Shown here piece by piece: positions 26,101 through 32,700 of a stretch of 44,677 bases of DNA; within the stretch, counting starts at the first letter, position 1; each line of letters starts with the position of its first letter. Origin of the DNA: a virus; IMG/VR virus record IMGVR_UViG_3300017960_000024, positions 1-44,677 of that record; one strand, given 5' to 3'. Below the pieces are notes generated by a model. The model searched no databases and was not told the origin of the DNA. It saw nothing but the letters and a program-made list of their open reading frames with translations. The translations under genes and the position numbers were made by a program.

Positions 26101-26549
26101 TTTTTGCGAAGCTTCTCAAGATCGCCATGAAGAGCGTCGTACCGCTTTTTTTCTTTCTCTAATTGGTTGCCGCTCATTCCAACAGCACGGCTATATTCGT
26201 TCCATTCTTTGGTTCCAAGTTCTTTCTTAATTTTCCCAATCGCCCCTGCCGCGTCAGATGCCGAATCCGTCAAAGATTCAAATGATTTCAGAAGCTCATT
26301 TGCCTTGTGTTGTTTAATCGCATTATTGCCTTCATTGATTGCATCCGCAACTTCTGATAATTCAATAGCAAGTTGCTTCACTTTTGTAGGGTCTGTTTCG
26401 TTTTTAATTACATTATTGAGGTCTTTGTATTTGGCCTTCGCCTTTGCAACTTCGCCAGATAACTTATCAATATGTGAGATAAGTTTGTCAACAGTTTTGC
26501 TGTCGAGATTTTCCCACTGCTGTTCAAGAGACTTAATGTTAAAAGGCAT
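20109..26549 (-). CDS. Tape measure protein
   Basis: 2146 aa, the largest gene here. It sets tail length and is ejected with the DNA. Long coiled-coil helices dominate (for example the first 330 residues and 950-1560, rich in Ala, Glu and Lys). Gly/Ala-rich hydrophobic segments lie near 350-365 and 630-720 (AAIGAQIGTSIAGSI), as usual for this class. Near residues 1800-1925 there is a 69-residue tandem duplication. The C-terminal 230 residues are Gly/Ala/Pro-rich with an arginine patch (RRRGGGARRPAAARR). At roughly 1.5 angstrom per residue, a tail of about 0.3 micrometre is expected. It follows a chaperone-like gene, the normal order. Confidence 0.93.
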   Translation of the reverse strand: MPFNIKSLEQQWENLDSKTVDKLISHIDKLSGEVAKAKAKYKDLNNVIKNETDPTKVKQLAIELSEVADAINEGNNAIKQHKANELLKSFESLTDSASDAAGAIGKIKKELGTKEWNEYSRAVGMSGNQLEKEKKRYDALHGDLEKLRKKLLGLVDATKTKGKSDKKTLDNLNKEIKETKRSVDQKKKEISVYEDIAKASKGANKERRSAVEFMRSMGAGPKTEDWARLAKIVDQTKVMKMKEEFEATRKELEAGGKQLIALEFEIEGATDPKEVKRLNDEFDELLDKVQALEETQLGRGTLVAAASDFEKGAEKVTVLGKASEDAKREVDGLGGGLGENATGAIAFGLAIAYAGKQLSDFGTRLLDAQKKWAKYNVQTAIAARTIPDFKGGSQGLDDLRSRLRLTSDEAIRFQDVLKSGSVTGVVSIEQLVSAATKLEEAFGEDPTDRLRTYVELLQQIPTLETDLNITASLDDQAAAWFALAEQGKVQQVIEMQAAGLAGAEEAEMPEGSAAEVEALKTQRDMATALESIEKSLSEYIPNSLSYFTTASGALLQTGATIWSLFVMSKTIKLLLDKIGMTEKISGNKLKDIERDTTKIDVNTDQVESKLDQIKNAKVSPVGGAAAPGGFGRQMLTMQRGTLGGAAGGAVGGAVLAAIETGFNDQLTVHQKAMTAVTGAVGGGIGAALGGPMGAAIGAQIGTSIAGSIDWDAIFGTAAFERSKQAFEEEIIAIEKHTSAIIEATKMQRSALELQRVLGFLKSAVESPIVNLARLNKTVADLTFENLEMGLGASADFSAAMEQGETAITREFSQMKRQFSLARDMIMNNSNLEGKQRQAALASLHKVELEAAKKYAQGLLNLVGRFEDIPAVLRSELQLGIKQAMLDLKIDIGTDVMGDATDDFSAMLADVTNALAESVPEVTKSLRRGAEIIEATTEKFTVGDFNKDMNAVVRGLKGNHKDLVNQFKKTLSKETGFYQVREENAEALKNVIETTQARIKGLKDMPEFDFDVSMLEASEKAFNEFEKAKEKMADLAKAEKEAADFNAEIGRSVLEEFGHRNTMTEKEKAGYKELMKAQAEVRKFAEGGFKIAKESYEQQQKALVVRAKQLGDANDILEWESSLNGVEAEAAKWMKKRLEEMKKQQDIVSEEAQGLQQLVNRMQKIKALQEERNIGLKAQEKTLEGVQKRLRRFVGVLKLGATLIDESGVVQSMERSIATLSKERELAGLMGVNAELSGKEILKTGEKYSKQLTIAKGNLESLKKLAEGGAKAANVMKKVGEQFALIDETISKRFNIEAMAPRLKKAFGKDKAKGFEKLLLDQAEAVKKAFEKFEEKRLAKVGREKLKKFGQNVVDAKKELDKSLAEVSAAAPEVPIDDIKGAFDIMILTTQAFSGGIQETAKKIKKRIAELNLDMAVLPRMLEAQRRAIADSIPQQAARNVLDTAAAMGDLASEMMDSRTAAIAYARSQEAISRGHEDLVDQLKEQEKVVKAVFEGMVLAAKGDPAKLSRIRLQYESEMASLAKERLEAERHVLSASMDALDRRLKADMAGLEIRKEELDIQQDLANTLGWSVGQIFTIQMEQLGAAKQQRDILLEAWKDAEAATGVTERTEQLRLKYVRAAADVQKKALGAQRDAYDKLLDKAFGAIRSARGARRQLMTKAQIFGTGFVQNVASGLVTGGGAMTVAERQARLAGVGGGPRGGRGGGAAPTKPEDKQIKAADTNVDASKRMHDAAEIMWEATSGNRNTMRDFSGVMRNQTFRAGAGPTRHPVNAMVAGGATGRAAVPMAGKPQMVMPVLTSEEKQHFESAKRFYRDAVKEGRTQKDILDSTRAILSGGSDEDKKSADKIITALQVEAGKGRLPKAPKLNPKEKQDFESAKRFYTDAKKEGRTQKDIFGAIRTILSTGEKGNKESADRIVTLLKEETGEKKAVTKAVETTVDSSAKRGLGKRGIRAPIAGVGAGKIPPALQNFLAPITSMADGAGMPGFAGLDLAGGLSGAVGGVQGMLGGAVAATQGNLGGLFGGMQAALTGALTPKVGLGGRRRGGGARRPAAARRPAPFQKVVPEATGATAATAATGGAGGAGGGTATAPMQKVPIQLSISSDGKIDIRPSVEKIVFDMVPKLVASTEFSRAMNSNGYPNKYQPT
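20773..21152 (-). repeat. 69-residue tandem duplication inside the tape measure gene
   Basis: Two adjacent copies with a 207-base period encode EKQHFESAKRFYRDAVKEGR and EKQDFESAKRFYTDAKKEGR, each continuing TQKDI(L/F), then KSAD(K/R)I and ending with AG or TG. They are alike in protein but diverged in DNA, so the duplication is not recent. Confidence 0.75.
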
Positions 26550-26555
26550 TGTTCA

Positions 26556-27194
26556 TTACCCCAGCAAGGTTTCTCTTTCAAATTCTGAAAGAATCAAATC
26601 CATCAATGAAGGTGTAATCTTTCCGATTGTTTTCATACAATCCGCAGTCAGAGCGTCGTTTTCATCAAACTTCAATTCGAGTTGCTTTCCTGTTTTGTCT
26701 TTCAATGTTAAACTTTTCAAATGATAACGGATGAACTGAATTCGCATCTTTACAGGATCAGCAAGAAATTGTCTTGACTCTTTGTCCCACGACATCGATG
26801 CTTCTCTATATGTCACAACATCATTATAAGTTGGATGAGAAAATTCAGCTTGTTCATGAACGCGTCGAAGAAAAGTCAAATCAGCTTCTTTGTCTTCAAG
26901 CTTGTTGGAAATCATCAAAAGTGGTCGCCCGTTTTCAGGGTCAAAAAGAATATCAACACCCACTTTGATTCTTTCTTCAGGATCGATAAAAATTGAGGGA
27001 TAGTCAACCAATGATTTAGATTTCTCTTCCTCTTCTTTCGTTTTTGCTTTTTTGATAGCTGCTTTGTTTTCCGCTGCGCTTTTAATTCCTGTTGCTATCT
27101 TTTTTGCTTCAGTAATAGCATCCTTTTTTGGTTCCCCGAACTTTTCTTCTTCCAAATCTGTAACTTGTGGATTTGCATTAGTGTCTTCTGCCAT
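26556..27194 (-). CDS. Tail assembly chaperone-like protein, copy 3
   Basis: 212 aa. The C-terminal half (about 110-212) resembles the proteins at 27994-28728 and 28706-29197: a helix, then LELKFDENDALTADCMKTIG, then a final helix. The copy at 27994 has LELRFDENDYLTEDCLKEVL at the same place. The N-terminal 60 residues are a charged, Lys/Glu/Ala-rich linker (AIKKAKTKEEEEKSKS). It lies directly upstream of the tape measure gene, the standard position of tail chaperones that coat the tape measure protein during assembly. A strong AAGGAG lies seven bases before the ATG at 27194. No frameshift signal is seen. Confidence 0.65.
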   Translation of the reverse strand: MAEDTNANPQVTDLEEEKFGEPKKDAITEAKKIATGIKSAAENKAAIKKAKTKEEEEKSKSLVDYPSIFIDPEERIKVGVDILFDPENGRPLLMISNKLEDKEADLTFLRRVHEQAEFSHPTYNDVVTYREASMSWDKESRQFLADPVKMRIQFIRYHLKSLTLKDKTGKQLELKFDENDALTADCMKTIGKITPSLMDLILSEFERETLLG

Positions 27195-27205
27195 CGTAAT
27201 TCTCC

Positions 27206-27991
27206 TTAGTTAATAATGACCGCATCCGACCCGTCGCCGGGTTGACCGGAAGATTCAAAAGAGTGAGTGAACGTTCCCAAATCCGTTGTCCCATTAAAGT
27301 TGTAAGACCTTGTCCTTGAATTTCCTGTTAACGAAAAAGACGCTGAATAAATCAGCAGTGTATTATGAGCCAACACTTCATCGTAGGTTGTCACGTCAAG
27401 TGTGTAGTCGATCAATCCGACCTTGATGTAACGCGGCCAAAGTTCATCGCCGTTCAAATAAATAGGATCAGCAGGTTGATTATAGTTAAACGTCCAATCG
27501 CGGACATTGCTATTCCCTGAAGCCCAATAACCCAGCGGCTCCTCCGATCCAATGAAACTTCCAGCGCCAGTCACTTCAATCCAATCACCTCTTGAAACAA
27601 AGCTCACAGAAGCCGTGATCAAACCACCAACGCTCCCCGTCAAAGAAATTGAAGTCACGTAACACCACGAACATTGATAGCCCTGTTCGCCATCATAAAC
27701 CCTTACAGGGAATTGATATCCACGCTTTAGCATCCTGTTTTTAGTCATCAGGGACACAGAAGAAGCGCTCAAGTCAAACGAAATACTCCCATTGACAATA
27801 TACGTTCCATCAGCATACCTGACTTTGGTTCTGGAAACTGAACCTGTAATTCCTGTTGGCTTGGGAAGCGACAATGGCGTTGTATAAGGGATATTACGCT
27901 CTTTTGTCAAGGTTCCGGCAGTGATGAGTACTTGAACGTTATCAACGACTCCAGCGCCAGAAAACCCCAGTTTTTTGACTTCTACTGCCAT
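27206..27991 (-). CDS. Tail tube-like protein, copy A
   Basis: 261 aa, beta-rich. It shares the order of motifs with the proteins at 29337 and 30240: a KVRYADGTYIVNGSISFDL strand pair, an arginine-containing helix, a hydrophobic strand around CSWCYVTSISLTGSVGG, then ASVSFVSRGDW, and a late strand with YTLDVTTYDE. This is the arrangement of phage tail tube (lambda gpV/T4 gp19-like) folds. It lies between two chaperone-like genes. Being one of three tube-like genes, it may form the tube end near the tip or a distal ring rather than the main shaft. Confidence 0.6.
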   Translation of the reverse strand: MAVEVKKLGFSGAGVVDNVQVLITAGTLTKERNIPYTTPLSLPKPTGITGSVSRTKVRYADGTYIVNGSISFDLSASSVSLMTKNRMLKRGYQFPVRVYDGEQGYQCSWCYVTSISLTGSVGGLITASVSFVSRGDWIEVTGAGSFIGSEEPLGYWASGNSNVRDWTFNYNQPADPIYLNGDELWPRYIKVGLIDYTLDVTTYDEVLAHNTLLIYSASFSLTGNSRTRSYNFNGTTDLGTFTHSFESSGQPGDGSDAVIIN

Positions 27992-27993
27992 CT

Positions 27994-28728
27994 TCAGCCC
28001 TCAACCGTCACGCCTTTGCTTGGTCGTACTTTTCCACCAGCACCTGCAATCTTGGTCGCACCTTTACGCTTTCTCGAAGCAACCTCTGCCCGCTGCTTAT
28101 CAATTTCACGCGACAAAACCATGCGCATCATCACATACTCTTTGTAAGGAAGGTTTTTCAATTGAAAACGGTTAATCCCAAATTTCTCCCACATGTTTCC
28201 AAGAACGCAAAACAACGTAACCGCTTCGCAAGCATTTTCCACGCCACGGCTGTTCCTTGCAAAAAGAGACGCGCATTGTTTATCAATTTCCGTTTGTTCA
28301 TCATATGAAACAGTGTAGGTGTCAATAAACTTGTCAACAAAAACTCCCACAAGCGGAGCGGGCAAATGTAAAACTTCTTTCAAACAGTCTTCTGTTAAAT
28401 AATCGTTTTCATCAAATCTCAATTCCAAGGGCAAATTCCAGCCAGTCAATTGAAAGCGAAGAATTTGTCTTTTCCCTTCTTCCATATCGTATTCAACTTC
28501 AACGTGCTTATCCCGCTCAACTTCAAACTTCATCAGCTTTTCAATGAACCAATAATTCTCAACCGTCATTTTGCGAAATTTTGCCCACAAGACAATTTTT
28601 CCATCTGGGTCCGGCAAAAAGCTTTTTCCGTGCTTCTTTGCGTTGATGCTTATTTTGATATCATCGCCGCCAGCAAACAACTCGTATTCTTTGCGTATTT
28701 GTTCGTCATCCGTTATATTCAAGTACAT
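27994..28728 (-). CDS. Tail assembly chaperone-like protein, copy 2
   Basis: 244 aa. The central part matches the third copy: LRFQLTGWNLPLELRFDEND, then YLTEDCLKEVLHLP, followed by a C-terminal helix. It then continues with an extra 100 residues (NRFQLKNLPYKEYVMMRMVL, then a basic tail with KRKGATKIAGAGGKVRPSKG). The longer form resembles the extended chaperone of other tail systems, but here it has its own ATG (28728) with AGGA seven bases upstream and overlaps the previous gene by 23 bases. A frameshift fusion is not needed. It probably helps fold or load the tape measure protein. Confidence 0.62.
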   Translation of the reverse strand: MYLNITDDEQIRKEYELFAGGDDIKISINAKKHGKSFLPDPDGKIVLWAKFRKMTVENYWFIEKLMKFEVERDKHVEVEYDMEEGKRQILRFQLTGWNLPLELRFDENDYLTEDCLKEVLHLPAPLVGVFVDKFIDTYTVSYDEQTEIDKQCASLFARNSRGVENACEAVTLFCVLGNMWEKFGINRFQLKNLPYKEYVMMRMVLSREIDKQRAEVASRKRKGATKIAGAGGKVRPSKGVTVEG

Positions 28729-29197
28729 TGTTCATCCTGTCAATTATGTATCTCAAAATGTTCGGATGAAGCTTCATCACCATTTTCCAAACTTCGTCAA
28801 CCATGGTTCCATTGACGTGTAGAATTTTCAATCTTGGATTGTCCTTTTCAAATGACCAAGATTTCAAAAGCGTTTGAAGTTTCAAGCGGTTCAGTTTATC
28901 ATTGTCAACAAAGTGCATCCGCTTCATTGCATCGTATGTTGTAGCTTCTTTTCTCAATTGGATTTCTTCCTCGTAACTCCACATCCTGAAAACAACTTCG
29001 TGCGTTTCATCTGCTTGCTTTTCGTTTTCAATAACCACCCAACGTTTTTCAGTTGTCTTTACTGGAATCTTTACTGTGAAATTTTCATCATCCGTAATTT
29101 CAAACTTGCCGGGCTTACTTATTTTTTCGTCAACACGCTGTTCGCTTTCCGGCTTGCTGGGTAAATTTTCTGTCTTGGGTATCACTTTCTTGGCCAT
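28706..29197 (-). CDS. Tail assembly chaperone-like protein, copy 1
   Basis: 163 aa from the ATG at 29197, which has GGGAG seven bases upstream; another ATG is adjacent at 29200. The frame runs back to 29245, but that start lies inside a terminator hairpin. The C-terminal part resembles the other two chaperone-like proteins: LKLQTLLKSWSFEKDNPRLK, then MVDEVWKMVMKLHPNILRYI. The N-terminal 70 residues are charged and probably disordered. It is the first gene after the tube genes and the strong hairpin at 29224-29285, so its output is probably kept well below that of the tube protein. Confidence 0.6.
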   Translation of the reverse strand: MAKKVIPKTENLPSKPESEQRVDEKISKPGKFEITDDENFTVKIPVKTTEKRWVVIENEKQADETHEVVFRMWSYEEEIQLRKEATTYDAMKRMHFVDNDKLNRLKLQTLLKSWSFEKDNPRLKILHVNGTMVDEVWKMVMKLHPNILRYIIDRMNNVLEYNG

Positions 29198-29220
29198 CAT
29201 ATTCTCCCAATCAGGGCAAT

Positions 29221-29285
29221 GAAAAAGGCACAGGACAAATCTCAATCACGACAGCGTGATCTGTTGAGACCTATCCTGTGCCTTT
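29221..29285 (-). terminator. Strong hairpin terminator/attenuator between the tube and chaperone genes
   Basis: A 12-bp outer stem, AAAGGCACAGGA (29224-29235) pairing with TCCTGTGCCTTT (29274-29285), encloses two inner stems (CTCAA/TTGAG and CACG/CGTG). In the transcript it is followed by a run of U (GUGCCUUUUUC). It is nearly symmetric and so may act both ways. It separates the highly expressed tube genes from the chaperone and tape measure genes. Confidence 0.75.
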
Positions 29286-29316
29286 ATCTTTCATATCATA
29301 TCTCATATCATATTAT

Positions 29317-29333
29317 CCGGCAAAATTCGCCGG
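29317..29333 (-). promoter_or_regulatory. Small hairpin just after the tube gene stop
   Basis: CCGGC (29317-29321) and GCCGG (29329-29333) enclose a 7-base loop, three bases beyond the stop of the upstream tube-like gene. No U run follows, so it is more likely an mRNA-stabilising or processing structure than a terminator. Between it and the main terminator lies an ATATGATATG-type repeat. Confidence 0.4.
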
Positions 29334-29336
29334 GAA

Positions 29337-30236
29337 TCAAGCTACAGATAAACCGTGAACAGCATACGTCATTTCTACTGACGTTAGATCACTCCCTGTT
29401 GCTATGTTTTGCGCGTGATTCTGAAGTTCCAAATCGCTCATCCCAATAGTTACGCCGCCAATATCTACTGTCAAATCGTTTACATCTTGTTGAACAACAT
29501 ACGACGAAGAGACAACGTACAACTCAACTTGAAGCTCAACTGTTACAGCCCCAATCCCAACGCGGAACGGCGCAACTGCTTCGGTATAAAGTCCTTCGCA
29601 TTTGAAATACTTGACAACTTCCTGATTGATGGTAACGGACCAACTTGTTATCTTAGAATTGCTGGGGATCATTTCTGAACTGATTAAAACGCCAAGCCAG
29701 TAAGGAACTGGTTGTACGTCTCCGCCAGAAACTCCGCCAGCAAAAGCGCCCAGCTGCGAACTGCTTAAAGCGCTTGAATTGTATCCCGGAATCGTTCCAT
29801 CTTGTAACCGTCCGTTTCGGTTGCTAATGTAGTTGTTTGCAATTGCTTCAGAAGATCGTTCAATCGCTACAAAGTCAAGCGAACCCGTTACTGCTGATCC
29901 TTCCGCAGCGTTGAAATTGACGGAAGTCCAAAAACATTCATTAAACTGCTGCGCAGACCCGCCATCAGGATACATCTGAACGGTTTTTGATTCATCTCTG
30001 CTTCCCATCCAGCTTTTCAAAAAAGTGACAATGTTAGTGTTTGCTTCAAAACTAACACTACCATTGTTTTCTGGCCAATCATAGGCGTGGACATCTGAAA
30101 TGGATTCAGAGAGATCAAAACTTCCGCGAAACGCACCTGCTGAATCTAACCGAGATTCTCCTTCTGGAATATCCAATCCAGTACAGAGAATCAATTCGGA
30201 CCCTATCAGTGCTGCGCCTTCATATCCTACTGCCAT
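29337..30236 (-). CDS. Tail tube-like protein, copy B
   Basis: 299 aa, beta-rich. Shared features with copies A and C are NGSVSFEANTNIVTFLKSW, the strand pair CFWTSVNFNAAEGSAVTGSL followed by DFVAIERS, and ITSWSVTINQEVVKYFKCEG. These correspond to the strands of a tail tube fold. The C-terminal 60 residues add a domain with LTVDIGGVTIGMSDLELQN. Its ATG (30236) lies three bases after copy C, and a hairpin and terminator follow it. It may form part of the tube or the tail terminator ring. Confidence 0.62.
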   Translation of the reverse strand: MAVGYEGAALIGSELILCTGLDIPEGESRLDSAGAFRGSFDLSESISDVHAYDWPENNGSVSFEANTNIVTFLKSWMGSRDESKTVQMYPDGGSAQQFNECFWTSVNFNAAEGSAVTGSLDFVAIERSSEAIANNYISNRNGRLQDGTIPGYNSSALSSSQLGAFAGGVSGGDVQPVPYWLGVLISSEMIPSNSKITSWSVTINQEVVKYFKCEGLYTEAVAPFRVGIGAVTVELQVELYVVSSSYVVQQDVNDLTVDIGGVTIGMSDLELQNHAQNIATGSDLTSVEMTYAVHGLSVA

Positions 30237-30239
30237 TAT

Positions 30240-31352
30240 TTACGTCGCTTGTGACATCATGCATGGAGGATAAATCGTTCCACCGCTCTGACAGCGGCCA
30301 CCCAAGCCCTGAATCGTGAAACCACGACTGGTTACATCGTTCTGCCCCTTCAAACCATAGTCATCAGCCGTGACAAGAACGGCAGGCAACTCAATATAAA
30401 CTGGGTTTGCTGAAGCCGGTGAACGCTGAATCTCAACGCGGAAAATTGTACGTTGAGCATACAAGTATGGGTTGTCTTCCGTTCCTTCTGTTCCAGTCGG
30501 ACCAAGAATCGGGTCAAACACACCGTCTACAGAGAACAGCGTCACTGAACCAGACACATCCATTGTACCCATCAATACAGCTGTAGCTTCGCGCGTTCCA
30601 TCGCACGTATACAGAATGACTTGGTTGTTTGTAACATCTACCGACCATTCAATTGTCTCAAGGTCAGCTTGGAACACGGTACCGCTTACAAACGGAGTAT
30701 ATGTCGGGTACGTTGGATATGAAGTAACGCCAAGGTCAAGCAAGTTTGCATTGGTGCGCCAGAACGGAATAGGAGAAATATTTGCTGAAGATGGATTCAA
30801 TGGGAACGTCGTCATCAACTCATCGCACGTTGTAATACCGGCACGGTTTTCAATATACTTCTTGCCGGTCAACGCAAAGACGCGTTCCAAACCTACAGCA
30901 CCGCAAGACACAGTGACAAAAGAGCCTTCTGATGTGCTGAAACCAAGAGACGTGCAATACATTCCCGCATTGGTGAATGAATTCTCTGCGTGACTTCCCA
31001 GAGTATAATCACCTGCCGTGTAGAATGAATAAACACGCCGTCCGTCTGGGCTGATATCAGCACTCATCGGGAAGGCACGATATTCGATGCCCCAGTCACG
31101 TACGAAATTCCAAAGGTCATTCGTACCCTGAAGCTCGATATCAATTGAACCTTCATAACGCAACGCGCCATCCGCGTAGTGGGATGTCGACGCCGCATTA
31201 TACCAACCAGCGCCCCAGACTGCTGTTGACATGATCGGTTCAAGGGTCAGGTTGACGCTGGCTCCAGTCGCAAGCAGCAAGAGCGGGCTGCTTGGAGAAC
31301 CTCCAGATGACTGAAGATAAAATTTTGCAAATCCCATGTATCCCATTGCCAT
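30240..31352 (-). CDS. Tail tube-like protein, copy C (probable major tail protein)
   Basis: 370 aa. It carries the same fold signature: HYADGALRYEGSIDIEL, a helix NDLWNFVRDW, MYCTSLGFSTSEGSFVTVSC, and LETIEWSVDVTNNQVILYTC. An added loop is rich in Gly and Thr (GPTGTEGTEDNPY), and the Cys-containing C terminus (RCQSGGTIYPPCMM) is specific to this copy. It has the strongest ribosome binding site of the tail region, AGGAGG ahead of the ATG at 31352, and a more even codon choice than its neighbours. Both suit a major structural protein. It is the best candidate for the tube shaft. Confidence 0.68.
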   Translation of the reverse strand: MAMGYMGFAKFYLQSSGGSPSSPLLLLATGASVNLTLEPIMSTAVWGAGWYNAASTSHYADGALRYEGSIDIELQGTNDLWNFVRDWGIEYRAFPMSADISPDGRRVYSFYTAGDYTLGSHAENSFTNAGMYCTSLGFSTSEGSFVTVSCGAVGLERVFALTGKKYIENRAGITTCDELMTTFPLNPSSANISPIPFWRTNANLLDLGVTSYPTYPTYTPFVSGTVFQADLETIEWSVDVTNNQVILYTCDGTREATAVLMGTMDVSGSVTLFSVDGVFDPILGPTGTEGTEDNPYLYAQRTIFRVEIQRSPASANPVYIELPAVLVTADDYGLKGQNDVTSRGFTIQGLGGRCQSGGTIYPPCMMSQAT

Positions 31353-31392
31353 GGTTCATATCCTCCTGTTTAGTTCTTTCCCTTGGCGATCA

Positions 31393-32160
31393 TTACGGAG
31401 CAACTGCGCGTTCTACTTTATTGATAATTTTCACATTACCACCTGCTAAAGAACCACTATCAATCACAACGCCGGTAACATCAAGGAAACGGTCATTTGC
31501 TGTTCCCATGTCCACTGAAGTTCCTACACCGCCGTTTAGAGGTACTGAGTTTTGAACTGTCGTAGGTTGATTCTGTGCATTCTTCACGTTCAACGTTACC
31601 ACAAGGTTTGAAGCTGTTGCGCCTGTTTCGACGACAATACTTAATTGCGTTGGGGCAAATTGACTTCCATCTGCATAATTCTCCCAAGAACCATCACCAT
31701 AGTCAACGCCATCAGTAAAGACAGGTGCCCCGGTGAAAGTTCCGAAGACGTTTTCATCTTCCGAGAAAACATTATTGGCAAGCATATAAACGCTTTTTGC
31801 CGCGTGATAGACCATGTTGAAATAATCACTGACGCGTTCAGCGTCGGCATTGAGATAACTGTCCCAACCGCCAGTGTGACCAACGCGACTGAAATGGGCA
31901 TCCATAGCAGTGACCACGGTCAAAAGCTTTGGAAGACCTGACTTGATCATGTTCTCAAGGTTGAACCCCTCAGTGTCCAGTAGGTAGTATGTGTTCAATA
32001 GAGGGATTTCAACATCAGGATCATCTGTTGCTGTGACGCGCTGGAAATAGTAACCACCACCCGTGACGTTGATGCTATCCCAATTTTCTGCAATCACACC
32101 GTATTGATAAGCGCAACGGTCCGCAATACCTAACAGGACACTGCTCTGAATGAGTCCCAT
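31393..32160 (-). CDS. Abundant structural protein of the tail/neck region, unknown family
   Basis: 255 aa. The first 130 residues are mostly helical (VTAMDAHFSRVG, VYHAAKSVYMLANNVF); the last 90 are a beta domain (LSIVVETGATASNLVVTLNV). AAGGAGG precedes the ATG at 32160. The gene lies immediately upstream of the main tube gene, with only a 40-base gap. These points suggest a well-expressed virion part such as a tube-associated or neck protein. At 255 aa it is far too short for a contractile sheath. No family is recognised. Confidence 0.5.
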   Translation of the reverse strand: MGLIQSSVLLGIADRCAYQYGVIAENWDSINVTGGGYYFQRVTATDDPDVEIPLLNTYYLLDTEGFNLENMIKSGLPKLLTVVTAMDAHFSRVGHTGGWDSYLNADAERVSDYFNMVYHAAKSVYMLANNVFSEDENVFGTFTGAPVFTDGVDYGDGSWENYADGSQFAPTQLSIVVETGATASNLVVTLNVKNAQNQPTTVQNSVPLNGGVGTSVDMGTANDRFLDVTGVVIDSGSLAGGNVKIINKVERAVAP

Positions 32161-32161
32161 C

Positions 32162-32401
32162 TCATATCCTCCTTAGAAAGCCATGTACATCTTTTTTTAA
32201 GGTTGTTAAAGTTTTCAAAGCTTCTTGAGCGTTTTTGTCAGCCGTTTCCAAAGCGTCCATAATTTGCAAATCAGTTAAGTTCTGTCCGGTGAAACGTTGC
32301 AGAATCAATGCTTCCCGTTTCATCACCCCAAGGTTTTTCTGAATATCTTTCAGCTTCCAAACAACCTTGAGCCTGACGTAATCTTTCGTTGCGGGGTCCA
32401 T
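32162..32401 (-). CDS. Small coiled-coil protein
   Basis: 79 aa, almost entirely helical with heptad spacing (LKDIQKNLGVMKREALILQ, LKTLTTLKKDVHGFL). No motif is recognised. It lies in an unbroken run with its neighbours (one-base gaps), and the ATG at 32401 has GGGGAA upstream. It is likely a small assembly or scaffold factor of the tail. Confidence 0.5.
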   Translation of the reverse strand: MDPATKDYVRLKVVWKLKDIQKNLGVMKREALILQRFTGQNLTDLQIMDALETADKNAQEALKTLTTLKKDVHGFLRRI

Positions 32402-32653
32402 TTAATTCCCCATAGAAAACGCTACGCTCAAAATTGCCATTCGGTACTTCATGATTTCTTCACTCAATTGATCAATTTGTTTTGGAAGCAGCTTTACGTT
32501 TTTCGCAGCCGCGTCGACATCATTTTCAATCATCAAATCGATCAAAATTTTCCTGTTATTATTCCAAACAACAGTGCCTTTCTTGATAGCGCTGTTTACC
32601 TTGTCAAGAGGCTTTTCACGCCGAATAGCGTTGTAAACACCCGCAGAATCCAT
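32402..32653 (-). CDS. Small helical protein
   Basis: 83 aa from the ATG at 32653, which has GGAG nine bases upstream; a GTG five codons earlier (32668) is less likely. It is predicted helical, with LLPKQIDQLSEEIMKYRMAI near the end. No family is recognised. An AT-rich motif that may be a phage promoter lies just upstream (32676-32696), so this gene may be the first of the tail transcript. Confidence 0.5.
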   Translation of the reverse strand: MDSAGVYNAIRREKPLDKVNSAIKKGTVVWNNNRKILIDLMIENDVDAAAKNVKLLPKQIDQLSEEIMKYRMAILSVAFSMGN

Positions 32654-32675
32654 GTACAAGCTCTCCACTTAATAG

Positions 32676-32696
32676 GCGAATATAAAAAAATTATGC
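32676..32696 (-). promoter_or_regulatory. AT-rich motif, candidate phage-specific promoter
   Basis: Minus strand GCATAATTTTTTTATATTCG, in the only gap between connector and tail genes. It matches 17 of 21 bases with the motif at 42127-42147 (GCACAATTATTTTATATTTG), which also lies just upstream of a gene start. No host-type -10/-35 pair is present here. It could be read with the phage sigma factor. Confidence 0.35.
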
Positions 32697-32700
32697 AACG

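Noticed and set aside
28706-28728. Programmed frameshift between the two chaperone-like genes
   Set aside because: No slippery heptamer is seen before the stop, and the second gene has its own ATG with AGGA upstream.
31393-32160. Contractile tail sheath
   Set aside because: At 255 aa it is much too short and lacks sheath features; no other candidate exists in the window.
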